31,665 nucleotides of DNA from JAVEVF01 sp034005175 (GCA_034005175.1 JAVEVF010000007.1:1-31665), one strand, 5' to 3'. Shown: positions 7,492 through 15,887, counted from the stretch's first letter. Program-made: numbers and translations. Notes: generated from the letters alone by a model not told the origin.

Positions 7492-7722
7492 ATGTCGGGC
7501 AAGATCTTTTACCGGGAACGCGCGAACATCGGCGAGGGCGAGCAAGCTCCGCGATTCGTCGTGGTGGCTGTCGGTGACATGAAGCTCAAGATACGTGCGA
7601 AGCATCTGCGCAAGGCAGAACTCGAGCAGATCGCCGAGTCGATGGGCGCCGAGCTCGTGGAGCTTACGGTGGAGGAGAAGGGCCACAAGCTCATCGACGA
7701 CGATGCCATCGAAGAGCTCTAA
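7492..7722 (+). CDS. Small conserved-looking protein upstream of Mo-storage gene
   Basis: This is a 76-residue soluble acidic protein. ATG 7492 is preferred because AGGGGGT precedes it; an upstream in-frame start at 7435 has none. The N-terminus (MSGKIFYRERANIGEGEQAP) is followed by a strand-rich RFVVVAVGDMKLKIRAKHLRK and a helical, acidic C-terminus (LEQIAESMGAELVELTVEEK to IDDDAIEEL). I recognise no family and see no metal-binding Cys/His cluster. It lies 78 bp before the molybdenum storage protein gene on the same strand, so a helper or regulatory role in Mo/W handling is possible, but this is inference from position only. Confidence 0.7.
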   Translation: MSGKIFYRERANIGEGEQAPRFVVVAVGDMKLKIRAKHLRKAELEQIAESMGAELVELTVEEKGHKLIDDDAIEEL

Positions 7723-7800
7723 ACGAGACATGTCTCAGCCAGCGGCGTGCGAACTCGCGCGCCGCTGTCGTATGTACCGGCTCCGACCCGGAGGTGACCG

Positions 7801-8631
7801 ATGCCGCTGATGCGCGACCGTGATGGCAAGCGCCTGCACGTCAAGAGCAAGCTCATGGGAGAGAGCCTGGTAAGCGAGAGCTTCCTCGGCAGCCTCGAAC
7901 AGGTGCCCCAGCGACGCATGTTCCCCGACGTGAACGTCATGAAGATCGGCGGACAGTCGATCTGTGACCGGGGCAAGCGCGCGCTCCCCCAGCTTGCCGA
8001 GGAGATCGTTGCCAACAAGAGCGCGCACAAGATGCTCTTGCTGACCGGGGGCGGTACGCGCAGCCGCCACATCTATTCCATCGGCCTTGAGCTTGGCATG
8101 CCAACCGGTGTCATCGCTGCGTTCGGCAGCTCGGTCTCAAGACAGAACGCCCTGCTTCTGGCAACGCTGCTAGCCCCCGAGGGCGGGATCGAGATCGATC
8201 AGGATGCCATCGTCAAACTGCCCAACTACTTCGCGCAGGGATGCATTCCTGTCACACACGGCATGCCGCCATATGACTTCTTCGCCATCCCCCAGCGCGA
8301 CAGTCGCATCCCCATCCACCGCACCGACGTGGGCACGATGCTCATGGCTGATCTCATCGGCGCGCGCAGCTGCATCTTCGTGAAGGACGAGCGCGGGCTG
8401 TACACCGATGATCCGAAGAAGGACCCCAGCGCCGAGTTCATCGCCGAGATCACCGTCTCGGAGCTCATCGAGCGAGGACTTGATGACATGATCATCGAGC
8501 GGCCTTGCCTCGATATACTCTCCAACAGTGAAGTCCTTGACCACGTGCAGATCGTCAACGGGCTGGAGCGTGGCGCGCTCACAGGCGCGCTTGCCGGCGA
8601 GCACACGGGCACCATCATCAGACAAGGGTAG
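7801..8631 (+). CDS. mosB: Molybdenum storage protein homologue (amino acid kinase fold)
   Basis: This 276-residue protein of the amino acid/UMP kinase fold is closest in pattern to MosA/MosB of Azotobacter, which form an ATP-dependent hexameric cage holding polyoxomolybdate or -tungstate. Visible matches: VMKIGGQSICDRG (about 47-58), LLTGGGTRSRHIYSIG (81-95), FGSSVSRQNA, HGMPPYDFF, IPIHRTDVGTMLMAD, CIFVKDERGLYTDDP, and the C-terminal VQIVNGLERGALTGALAGEHTGTII. The HRTD and GEHTGT blocks separate it from true UMP kinases. Start: ATG 7801 with GGAGGTGA 3 nt upstream. Azotobacter has two paralogous subunits; only one gene is here, so a homohexamer is expected. The molybdate transporter gene follows immediately, strongly supporting a Mo/W role over pyrimidine metabolism. 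The symbol is by analogy. Confidence 0.85.
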   Translation: MPLMRDRDGKRLHVKSKLMGESLVSESFLGSLEQVPQRRMFPDVNVMKIGGQSICDRGKRALPQLAEEIVANKSAHKMLLLTGGGTRSRHIYSIGLELGMPTGVIAAFGSSVSRQNALLLATLLAPEGGIEIDQDAIVKLPNYFAQGCIPVTHGMPPYDFFAIPQRDSRIPIHRTDVGTMLMADLIGARSCIFVKDERGLYTDDPKKDPSAEFIAEITVSELIERGLDDMIIERPCLDILSNSEVLDHVQIVNGLERGALTGALAGEHTGTIIRQG

Positions 8632-8663
8632 TGGGCGCACAGCTGCAACAGTCCGAGGAGGGG

Positions 8664-9818
8664 ATGTTGCCCCAGGTGGAGATTTCTCCGCACGAGCGAT
8701 ACCCCATCAAGTTCGGCCTTAACGAACTCGCCGGCTCCATGGGTGACTTCGGCACGTTGCTGCCGCTCGCCATCGGCTACATCGTGGTCTGCGGCCTTGA
8801 TCCCGCCGGATTCCTCGTGATGATGGGGCTTGCCAACATCGTGAGCGGCCTCACCTACCGTCTCCCCATGCCCATAGAGCCCATGAAGGCGCTCGCCGTC
8901 ATCGCCATCGCCCAGGCCTGGGCGCCTTCCATGGTGTATGCGTCAGGGTTTGGCATGGGCGTGGTGTGGTTCGTGCTGGCAGCAACCGGAGCCATCACCT
9001 GGATCGCACGCGAGACGCCCAAGCCCGTGGTGATGGGCATCCAGGTCACGCTCGGCGTCCTGATCTCCACCGAGGCCATCAAGCTAAGCTCTTCGTCGTG
9101 GCTGCTTGCAGCGGTAGGCGTCCTCATCGTCCTCGTTCTCAAAGACAACAAGTACGCACCTGCCGCTATCGTGCTGGTCGCGCTCGGAGTGGCCATCATG
9201 GCGTTCGAGGGCAGTCTCAGCGGTCTGGCTCGCCCTGCGTTTCGCCTGCCCGAGCTTGCGCATTTCACGCCGCGAGAGGTGTGGCAGACGTTCTTGCTCG
9301 GGGGGTTCGCGCAGGTCCCACTCACCGCCGCCAACGCCGTCATCGCCACCTCGGCACTCATCCCCACCTATTTTCCTGGCCGCAAGGTGAGCACGAAGAA
9401 GCTCGCCTTCAGTCACAGTGCCATGAACCTCATCACGCCGTGGTTCGGTGGCATGCCCATGTGCCACGGTGCAGGCGGACTGGTGGGGCAGTACTTCTAC
9501 GGCGCGCGAACGGCGGGTGCCAACATCATCGAAGGTTCGCTTGAGATACTGCTGGGCTTGTTCCTTGCAAGCTCCATCGTGGGGCTCTTTGCGGCGTTTC
9601 CCAGCGCCATAGTGGGCGCCATGATGCTCTTGGTAGGCTTCGAGCTCATCAAGTTCGTGCGACACCTGAAGTCCGCCCGTGACCTCGCGGTGCTCGGGGT
9701 GACCGTGGCTGTAGCCCTGCTCACCAACATGGCGCTGGGATTTCTCGCGGGCTTCGCTGCGCACCGGCTCATCGTGCTCGTCATCGACAAGCGGTCCGGT
9801 GCGCGACAGGGCCGGTAG
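8664..9818 (+). CDS. MOT1-type molybdate transporter
   Basis: This is a membrane protein of about 384 residues with ten or more hydrophobic segments, of the molybdate transporter 1 branch of the SulP-related superfamily. The MOT1 hallmarks are NELAGSMGDFGTLLPLAIG near the N-terminus and LPMPIEPMKALAVIAIAQ after the second helix, with a mirrored NAVIATSALIPTYFPGR and a FGGMPMCHGAGGLVGQYFYGAR block later. It should import molybdate (possibly tungstate). Start is uncertain: GTG 8631 overlaps the stop of the storage-protein gene, ATG 8664 lies 2 nt after AGGAGG, and TTG 8667 has the best 5-nt spacing. All give the same core. The tight linkage implies one transcript with the storage protein. Confidence 0.88.
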   Translation: MLPQVEISPHERYPIKFGLNELAGSMGDFGTLLPLAIGYIVVCGLDPAGFLVMMGLANIVSGLTYRLPMPIEPMKALAVIAIAQAWAPSMVYASGFGMGVVWFVLAATGAITWIARETPKPVVMGIQVTLGVLISTEAIKLSSSSWLLAAVGVLIVLVLKDNKYAPAAIVLVALGVAIMAFEGSLSGLARPAFRLPELAHFTPREVWQTFLLGGFAQVPLTAANAVIATSALIPTYFPGRKVSTKKLAFSHSAMNLITPWFGGMPMCHGAGGLVGQYFYGARTAGANIIEGSLEILLGLFLASSIVGLFAAFPSAIVGAMMLLVGFELIKFVRHLKSARDLAVLGVTVAVALLTNMALGFLAGFAAHRLIVLVIDKRSGARQGR

Positions 9819-9839
9819 GTTCCTGGCAGCTGCCCTTTG

Positions 9840-11855
9840 CTACGCGATGAGCGCCTCTTCGAACTGGCTGTTGTACAGGTCGGCGTAGAACCCGCCTGCC
9901 GCAAGAAGGCCATCGTGCGTACCCGTCTCGATGATGCGCCCGTGATCCATGACGATGATGACGTCGGCATCACGAATGGTCGAGAGCCTGTGCGCGATGA
10001 CGAAACTCGTGCGGCCCTTCATCAAGCGCGCCATCGCACGCTGGATGAGCACCTCGGTACGCGTATCCACCGAGCTGGTGGCCTCATCAAGAATGAGAAT
10101 CTGCGGATCGCTCAGGAACGCACGCGCGATGGTGAGGAGCTGCTTCTCTCCCTGGCTCACCGTGGTGGCGTCGTTATCGACGAGCGTGTCGTAGCCCTCG
10201 GGCAACGTGCGTACGAAGTGGTCGACATGCGCTGCCTCGGCAGCCGCAACGACCTCCTGCTCGGTCGCGCCTTCCTTGCCGTACGCGATGTTCTCACGGA
10301 CGCTTCCGGCAAACAGCCATGCGTCCTGCAACACCATCCCGAACAACGACCGCACATCCTCGCGCGTCATGTCGCGCGTGTTCACGCCATCGATAGTGAT
10401 AGTGCCGCCGTCGATCTCGTAGAAGCGGAGCAAGAGGTTCACGAGCGTGGTCTTGCCCGCGCCCGTCGGGCCGACGATGGCCACAGTCTGCCCGGGCTGA
10501 ACAACGAGACTGAGATCCTCGATGAGCGGTTCGTCTTCCTTGTACTGGAACGAGACATCTGCGAACTCCACACGACCAGCCGCGTGCTCGAGCAGTATCG
10601 GGGTTGCGGTATCGGGCTCCTGCTCGCGCTCGTCAAGAAGCTCGAAGACTCGCTCGGCCGAGGCGATAGCGGACTGCAGCACATTGGCGAGGCTCGCCAG
10701 CTGAGTGATGGGCCAGGTGAACTGCCTCTGGTACTGGATGAAGGCCTGCACATCGCCGAGGGTGATGGTGCCGCTAGCCACCCGCAAACCACCGATGACC
10801 GCGATGAAGACGTAGTTCACGTTGCCAAGGAAGTCCATCGAGGGCTGGATGATGCCCGAGATGAACTGGGCGCGAAACGATGCCTGATAGAGCTTCTCGT
10901 TCTCCGTGGCGAACACCCGCTCGGCCTCGGCCTGGCGCCCAAAAGCCTTCACGACCGCTCGGCCAGTGTGCACCTCCTCGACATGCCCGTTGAGCGCGCC
11001 AGTGTGTTCCCACTGTGCTGCGAAGTGCTTCTGAGAGCGCTTGGCGATCTGCATGGTGACGATCACGGATAGCGGTACGGTGAGCAGAGAGATCGATGCC
11101 AACAGGGGGCTGATGGCGAACATCATGATCAGCACGCCTGCAACGCGCAGCACCGACGTGGTGATCTGCGTGAGCGCTTGCTGAAGCGTCTGCGCGATGT
11201 TGTCGATGTCGTTGGTCACCCGCGAGAGGATGTCGCCGCGCGGGTGGTCGTCGAAGTACTTCAGAGGCAGGCGCGTGAGCTTGTCATCAACCTCGCCACG
11301 CAGCCGGTACACCATCCCTTGCGACACGCCTGCGGTGAGGTATTGCTGCAGCCATGCGAAGAACGATGACCCAAGGTAGATGAAGACAAGACCGATGAGA
11401 ATACGTGCAAGCCCGTCGAAATCAACACCTTTACCTGGTGTGATGTTCATGGACGTAAGCATCTGAGCGAGCTTCGTCTCTCCGCGCGCTTCGAGACCTT
11501 GAATGACCTGGGCCTTGGTGACTCCCTCGGGCATCTGCGCTGAGACGACACCTTCAAAGAGCAGGTTCGTGGCGCGACCGAGGATGCGCGGGCCCACGGT
11601 GGAAAGCGTGACGCTCACTATGGCGAGCACGATGACGACGATGATGCGTGTGCGATATGGGCGCAGCAGGCCAAGGAGGCGCTTGAACGAGCCGCGGAAG
11701 TCCTTGGAGCGCGCGCCGCTTCCTATCATGCCGCGTGCGCCCATGCCATGCGCGCCACCCGGTCCTGGGCCACCAGCTGGTCCAGCGGCCCCCGGCCGGC
11801 CAGCGCCAGGGGCGCCGCCCGTTGCAGGCTTGGTGCTGTCGTTGTTGGTGGCCAT
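9840..11855 (-). CDS. ABC exporter subunit with canonical Walker B (heterodimer partner)
   Basis: This 671-residue transmembrane-ATPase half transporter has a Gly/Pro/Ala-rich, low-complexity N-terminal extension (about 10-45), six membrane helices (about 60-370) and a nucleotide-binding domain with Walker A GPTGAGKTT, Q-loop MVLQDAW, Walker B LILDEATSS and the H-loop AHRLSTI. The ABC signature is VSQGEKQ instead of LSGGQ. Paired with the adjacent 576-residue subunit it should form a heterodimeric multidrug-type exporter with one consensus and one degenerate ATP site, as in TM287/288, LmrCD and BmrCD. Its ATG follows the partner's stop directly. The 3' end converges on the molybdate transporter gene, 21 bp away. 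Confidence 0.93.
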   Translation of the reverse strand: MATNNDSTKPATGGAPGAGRPGAAGPAGGPGPGGAHGMGARGMIGSGARSKDFRGSFKRLLGLLRPYRTRIIVVIVLAIVSVTLSTVGPRILGRATNLLFEGVVSAQMPEGVTKAQVIQGLEARGETKLAQMLTSMNITPGKGVDFDGLARILIGLVFIYLGSSFFAWLQQYLTAGVSQGMVYRLRGEVDDKLTRLPLKYFDDHPRGDILSRVTNDIDNIAQTLQQALTQITTSVLRVAGVLIMMFAISPLLASISLLTVPLSVIVTMQIAKRSQKHFAAQWEHTGALNGHVEEVHTGRAVVKAFGRQAEAERVFATENEKLYQASFRAQFISGIIQPSMDFLGNVNYVFIAVIGGLRVASGTITLGDVQAFIQYQRQFTWPITQLASLANVLQSAIASAERVFELLDEREQEPDTATPILLEHAAGRVEFADVSFQYKEDEPLIEDLSLVVQPGQTVAIVGPTGAGKTTLVNLLLRFYEIDGGTITIDGVNTRDMTREDVRSLFGMVLQDAWLFAGSVRENIAYGKEGATEQEVVAAAEAAHVDHFVRTLPEGYDTLVDNDATTVSQGEKQLLTIARAFLSDPQILILDEATSSVDTRTEVLIQRAMARLMKGRTSFVIAHRLSTIRDADVIIVMDHGRIIETGTHDGLLAAGGFYADLYNSQFEEALIA

Positions 11856-13586
11856 CTACGCGATCTCCTCTTCGGTCATCTGCGAGAACACGATCTCGCG
11901 GTAGGTCTGCGATGTCTCCATGAGCTCGTCGTGTGTGCCCATGCCTGCGATTCGTCCTCGGTCAAGCACGACGATCCTATCGGCATGCATGATGCTGCTG
12001 ACGCGCTGCGCCACCACGATCACGGTGGCGTCGTGCGTCTCTCCTTTGAGCGCGGCGCGCAAACGGCGGTCCGTAGCGAAGTCGAGAGCTGAGAAGCTGT
12101 CATCAAAGACGTAGATCTCGGGACGCTTCACAAGTGCGCGCGCGATGGCGATACGCTGCCGTTGGCCACCCGAGAGGTTGGTGCCACCCTGGGAGACGGG
12201 AGCGTCAAGGCCGCCAGGAAGCTCTGAGACGAAGTCTTCGGCTTGCGCGATGCGCAGTGCCTGCCACATCTCCTCGTCGGTAGCGTCTTCCTTGCCGTAT
12301 CGCAAGTTGCTCGCGATGGTGCCGGAGAACAGGAAGGCGCGCTGCGGTATGAGCCCGATGCGCTCCCACAGCGTCTCCTGCGCCATCTCGCGCACATCCA
12401 CCCCGTCCACGAGCAGCGCTCCGCCTGTGACATCATGGAAACGTGGCAGCAGGTTGACAAGCGTGGACTTGCCGCTTCCCGTCGACCCGATGATGGCGGT
12501 GGTCTCCCCGGGCCCCATCGAGATGTTGATGTCACACAAGACCGGGTCCTCGGCACCCGGGTACCGGAACTCGACATCACAGAACTCCACGTGCCCGCGA
12601 AGCCCGCTCGGAGTCTTGGGGCTCGCAGGGTCGACCACTCGCGGAACGGTGTCGAGCACCTCTCGGATACGGTTCGCCGAGACGGCGGCACGCGGGATCA
12701 TCGTGAACATGAACGTTGCCATCATCACTGACATGAGGATCTGAACGATGTAGGTGAGAAACGCGGTGAGGTTGCCGATGGGCATCGCGCCGCTGGCGAT
12801 ACGATGGCCGCCGAACCACATGATGGCCACGGTCGAGAGGTTCATAACGCCGAGCAACGTCGGCCACATGAGCGCGAAGAGGCGAAACACGCGCGTGGCG
12901 GTGTCGGTGACATCGGCGTTCGCGCGCTCGAAACGCCGCGCCTCGAAGTCATCGCGCACGAAGGCACGGATGACACGCACGCCCGCGAGCTTCTCCCGCA
13001 TCACCTGGTTGATGCGGTCTATTCTCACCTGCATGGACTTGAAGAGCGGGAGCATCCTTGCAGCGAGGATGCCGAGAAACACCACCATGAACGGCACGAT
13101 GATGAGCAGCGTGGAGGAGAGAACGACGTCCTGCCGCACGGCCATGATGATTCCGCCTATGCCCATGAACGGTGCAAGGATGAACACGTTGAGCGTCATC
13201 AGCATCACCATCTGCATCTGGTGCACGTCGTTGGTGTTGCGCGTGATGAGCGATGCGGTGCTGAACTCGTTCACCTCGGCCTGTGAGAAGCTGCCGACAC
13301 GGTGGAAGATGGCAGCACGCACATCACGCCCGAAGCCCATCGCGGACTTGGCTCCGAAGTAGATACCGGCGATGGCGGCAGAGCCCATCAGCAGCGTGAC
13401 AAGCACCATGACGCCACCGGTGCTCCAGATTCGTGCGATGTCGCCCTTGGCCACACCCTCGTTGATGATCTTGGCGTTGAGCTCCGGTAGATACAGGCTC
13501 GACATGGCCTGCACGAACATGAGCACAAACGCGATTGCGATGCTGGTCTTGTATGGTGCGAGATACTCGCGCAACAGGCGGGTCAC
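11856..13586 (-). CDS. ABC exporter subunit with degenerate Walker B
   Basis: This 576-residue half transporter has six membrane helices (about 15-300) followed by an ATPase domain: Walker A GSTGSGKST, signature LSGGQRQRIAIARAL, and Walker B IYVFDDSFSALD. The catalytic Glu after Walker B is Asp (FDD), the mark of the degenerate-site subunit in heterodimeric exporters. A canonical signature here and a deviant signature in the partner are complementary, so together they make one active site and one degenerate site. The start is GTG 13586, overlapping the MarR stop (GTGA) with AGGAG about 7 nt upstream, so expression is coupled to the regulator. The substrate is likely a drug or other amphipathic compound (family knowledge) but not determinable here. 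Confidence 0.93.
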   Translation of the reverse strand: MTRLLREYLAPYKTSIAIAFVLMFVQAMSSLYLPELNAKIINEGVAKGDIARIWSTGGVMVLVTLLMGSAAIAGIYFGAKSAMGFGRDVRAAIFHRVGSFSQAEVNEFSTASLITRNTNDVHQMQMVMLMTLNVFILAPFMGIGGIIMAVRQDVVLSSTLLIIVPFMVVFLGILAARMLPLFKSMQVRIDRINQVMREKLAGVRVIRAFVRDDFEARRFERANADVTDTATRVFRLFALMWPTLLGVMNLSTVAIMWFGGHRIASGAMPIGNLTAFLTYIVQILMSVMMATFMFTMIPRAAVSANRIREVLDTVPRVVDPASPKTPSGLRGHVEFCDVEFRYPGAEDPVLCDINISMGPGETTAIIGSTGSGKSTLVNLLPRFHDVTGGALLVDGVDVREMAQETLWERIGLIPQRAFLFSGTIASNLRYGKEDATDEEMWQALRIAQAEDFVSELPGGLDAPVSQGGTNLSGGQRQRIAIARALVKRPEIYVFDDSFSALDFATDRRLRAALKGETHDATVIVVAQRVSSIMHADRIVVLDRGRIAGMGTHDELMETSQTYREIVFSQMTEEEIA

Positions 13587-14059
13587 CCGTCGCTCCTCTC
13601 TGTAAGCGCACTCTGCATGTTGTCGGTGAGCGCGCCGAGCAGCCTCATGAGCTCCGCGCGATCCGACTCGGACATAGGCTCGACGGACTTCTCGGCGATG
13701 TCCGTGAACACGGTGTGCATGACGCTGTATCGCGCCTTGCCCTTCTCGGTGAGATAGATACGTATACGGCGTTGATCCTCGACGTCGGTGCGGCGCTCTA
13801 TCGCACCAGCCCTCTCGAGCTTCTGCAGCATCACCGAGACGGTGGGGCGCGATACGCCGAGCTCCTCGGCGAGCTCGGCTTGTGTGATTCCCGGAGCATG
13901 CGAGATGGAGGCCACGCAGAACGCCTGACCGGGGTGAAGGCTGTGCTCGGCCATCTCGCGCATGAGCAGCTGGCGGTGGGCGAGCATCGCTTGGCGGAAG
14001 GCCGCGAATGTACGCATCGTAAGTGACACGTCACGGTTGGCCGCATGAGGGTACTGCAT
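13583..14059 (-). CDS. MarR-family transcriptional repressor
   Basis: This 158-residue winged-helix regulator is the first gene of the exporter operon. The DNA-binding part includes ITQAELAEELGVSRPTVSVMLQKLERAGAIERR (about 66-98), followed by the wing VEDQRRIRIYLTEKG, typical of MarR; flanking helices form the dimer interface. ATG 14059 has GAGGAG about 4 nt upstream. A perfect 15-bp palindrome lies on its promoter (14135-14149), so autorepression together with the two downstream ABC genes is likely, relieved by a ligand that may also be a transport substrate. The family call is firm; the ligand is unknown. Confidence 0.93.
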   Translation of the reverse strand: MQYPHAANRDVSLTMRTFAAFRQAMLAHRQLLMREMAEHSLHPGQAFCVASISHAPGITQAELAEELGVSRPTVSVMLQKLERAGAIERRTDVEDQRRIRIYLTEKGKARYSVMHTVFTDIAEKSVEPMSESDRAELMRLLGALTDNMQSALTERSDG

Positions 14060-14134
14060 GGGCTCCTCGAAGATGACCTGCGCACCACGCGTTCCTAGCG
14101 GGGGCTCACAGCACAGGCGTGGTGATAGATAGCG

Positions 14135-14177
14135 TGCTAATCGTTAGCAGACTAGCGACAGGATACTGTGTTGTCAA
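14135..14177 (-). promoter_or_regulatory. MarR-ABC operon promoter and palindromic operator
   Basis: On the minus strand TTGACA (14177-14172), a 17-nt spacer and TAGTCT (14154-14149) form a promoter with a perfect -35 and a weaker -10. Directly next to the -10 is the perfect inverted repeat TGCTAA-TCG-TTAGCA (14135-14149), which covers the expected transcription start. Its size and symmetry fit a MarR operator. Confidence 0.65.
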
Positions 14178-14233
14178 CGGGTAATGGGTATGCATGTCCT
14201 GAGCCCATAACCACCAGCGGGGAGGAACGGCAC

Positions 14234-14668
14234 ATGCCACGTATCCGCACGATCCTATATCCAACCGATGGCTCACCCACCGCAGAGGCAGCCGCCCGGT
14301 TCGCTGAGGACATCGCACGCCCGCAGGGTGCGAAGATCCTCGTGCTTGGTATCGTGCGCCGAGCGTTCGTGGGGAGCGTGGAAAACGAGAAGCTCACCCG
14401 CGCGGTCACGACATCTGTGCGAGAGATGGTTGAGGTGGAAGCAGCAAAGCTCAACCAGACCGGTGTTTCGGCCGAGCCGCTCATCGTTCTTGCCGACTCA
14501 GAGCATGCTGGCATACTTGATGTCGCCGCCGACCGCAACGTGGACATGATCGTGATGGGGACGCACGGCAGTTCAGCGCTGGCGCGCACCGTCTTGGGCT
14601 CGGTAGCTGACCGGGTTGTTCGTCACGCGGATGTCCCTATCCTGCTCGTCCCACCTGTCGAGGGATGA
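14234..14668 (+). CDS. Universal stress protein (UspA family)
   Basis: This 144-residue alpha/beta protein begins with the characteristic IRTILYPTDGSPTAEAAARFA and ends with GTHGSSALARTVLGSVADRVVRHADVPILLVP. The latter contains the ATP-binding pattern G-x2-G-x9-G-S, so it is probably the nucleotide-binding class. ATG 14234 is chosen because GGGGAGGA lies about 9 nt before it; upstream in-frame sequence has no such signal. It is divergent from the MarR operon, sharing a 174-bp intergenic region, so the MarR operator may affect both directions. The cellular role is general stress tolerance by family knowledge; the specific trigger is not known. Confidence 0.92.
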   Translation: MPRIRTILYPTDGSPTAEAAARFAEDIARPQGAKILVLGIVRRAFVGSVENEKLTRAVTTSVREMVEVEAAKLNQTGVSAEPLIVLADSEHAGILDVAADRNVDMIVMGTHGSSALARTVLGSVADRVVRHADVPILLVPPVEG

Positions 14669-14671
14669 GAG

Positions 14672-14733
14672 GCGCTCCGATCCTGCCTTGCAGATGTCTG
14701 AAGAGCGGAAAGACATCCTATCCTGCGGAGCGC
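14672..14733. terminator. Nested inverted repeats between convergent genes
   Basis: GCGCTCCG (14672-14679) pairs with CGGAGCGC (14726-14733), enclosing a second perfect stem, GATGTCT (14693-14699) with AGACATC (14711-14717). The structure spans the convergent ends of the universal stress gene and the Mrr-N gene and is symmetrical, so it could end transcription from both sides. Neither side has a T-tract, so it is not a classical intrinsic terminator. Confidence 0.4.
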
Positions 14734-15812
14734 AGGGGCCCGAGCTCCTCGATGAGACTGCGCAGCGCCACCTGAACGCGAAGCGCGTGGACACGCCACT
14801 CGCTTTCCATGATGCGGACGATGCGGTACGCGCCTGTGCCGAGCGCCTCGGGACGATCATCCTCTCGCAAAGAACGGTCCCCTCGACGCCACGCCACGCC
14901 ACCGCACTTGATGAACAGCGGCGTCTCAAGACCATCCACCATGAGATCCGCCCCGTGAACATTGCGCTGTTCCAGGACGGTCGGGTGACAGCCGAGGTCT
15001 TCAAGGAAGAGAAACACCTCCACCTCGAACCAGTTCTCAAACGGCCTTGGCAACAGCCGAGCATCGTTGTACGCGTTCTTCCCACGCGAGGTGGCAACCA
15101 CGCGTACGAGATCATGCCAGTAAGCCTCTCGGCCAAGCCGGCGCGCTACCTCACAGATGCCCACAGGGTTCATAGAAGTCCACACCAGGCCGAGCTGTGC
15201 CAGGTGAAATGCAAGTTCTCGAGCATCGCGCCACGCGTGCGAACACGTGAACTCCAGTGTGCGGTCGACCGCAGGGGTTTGGGCGCCCCCACGCTCACAG
15301 GCGCTGTCAAGCGCGAGCAGCTCACTGATGGGTCTGCCTGTCAACCGTGACGCCTCGTCAAAGCTCACGATTCCCTCGATGTTCCACCCACTGAGCAAAG
15401 ACAACGCGAGCCAGTCGCTGGCGGCCTGCGCGGCGGGACCCAACGCAGCACGCACCTCCATCTCAAACGGACCTGGCCCGATGTGTGGTAAGCCCCTCGC
15501 GCCATCAGACTGGCCGTGTGAAAGCTCCAAGCGGCTAGACGCGGAAAGAGCCTGGATACCCGCAGCGGTGATACGCCACCGGAAGCCAGGAAGGCACTCC
15601 AGCCATCCCCGCTCACGCAGCCTCTCGCGCGCAGCACGCACGCGTGCCCCGAACAGGTGCCTGCCGTCCGCGCTGCGCCCCGCAAGATCACCCGCAGTCA
15701 GTGAGAACCGCAATGCCAGCCGCTCCCACAGCTCACGCGTGGATCGCTCTTGCCCATCAGCAAGCTCCTCGAGAAGCGGCAGGGTGATCTCATCTATGGA
15801 TGGTACGGCCAC
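14718..15812 (-). CDS. Mrr N-terminal domain protein with nuclease-like C-terminus
   Basis: This is a 364-residue protein. Residues about 9-90 match the winged-helix N-terminal domain of Mrr-type restriction proteins: LPLLEELADGQERSTREL, then FGARVRAARERLRERGWLE and FRWRITAAG. The central part is unrecognised. The last 80 residues (WFEVEVFLFLEDLG, GADLMVDG-x5-LFIKCGG, YRIVRIMESEW) look like a PD-(D/E)xK nuclease fold of the Vsr/DUF559 type, but where an acidic-x-Lys/Gln pair is expected there is I-K-C, so activity is doubtful. The start is GTG 15812 with AGGAG 7 nt upstream, preferred over ATG 15848. It might be a modification-dependent restriction factor or a DNA-binding sensor; confidence in any specific function is low. 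Confidence 0.7.
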   Translation of the reverse strand: MAVPSIDEITLPLLEELADGQERSTRELWERLALRFSLTAGDLAGRSADGRHLFGARVRAARERLRERGWLECLPGFRWRITAAGIQALSASSRLELSHGQSDGARGLPHIGPGPFEMEVRAALGPAAQAASDWLALSLLSGWNIEGIVSFDEASRLTGRPISELLALDSACERGGAQTPAVDRTLEFTCSHAWRDARELAFHLAQLGLVWTSMNPVGICEVARRLGREAYWHDLVRVVATSRGKNAYNDARLLPRPFENWFEVEVFLFLEDLGCHPTVLEQRNVHGADLMVDGLETPLFIKCGGVAWRRGDRSLREDDRPEALGTGAYRIVRIMESEWRVHALRVQVALRSLIEELGPLRSAG

Positions 15813-15887
15813 TGTGATTCTCCTCACACAACGATGCACCGATAGCATCGGCGTGTGAGATGTGGAGCTTGAACGTGCGCAGCTGGC

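Noticed and set aside
9819..9839. GGCAGCTGCC palindrome between the MOT1 and ABC genes
   Set aside because: It has no loop and no T-tract, so it is unlikely to form a terminator hairpin.
9837..11072. Long plus-strand open frame (411 codons) opposite the ABC exporter subunit
   Set aside because: It lies wholly antisense to a gene with all ABC motifs; the translation is rich in His/Arg/Leu with no domain, which is the usual shadow of high-GC coding DNA.
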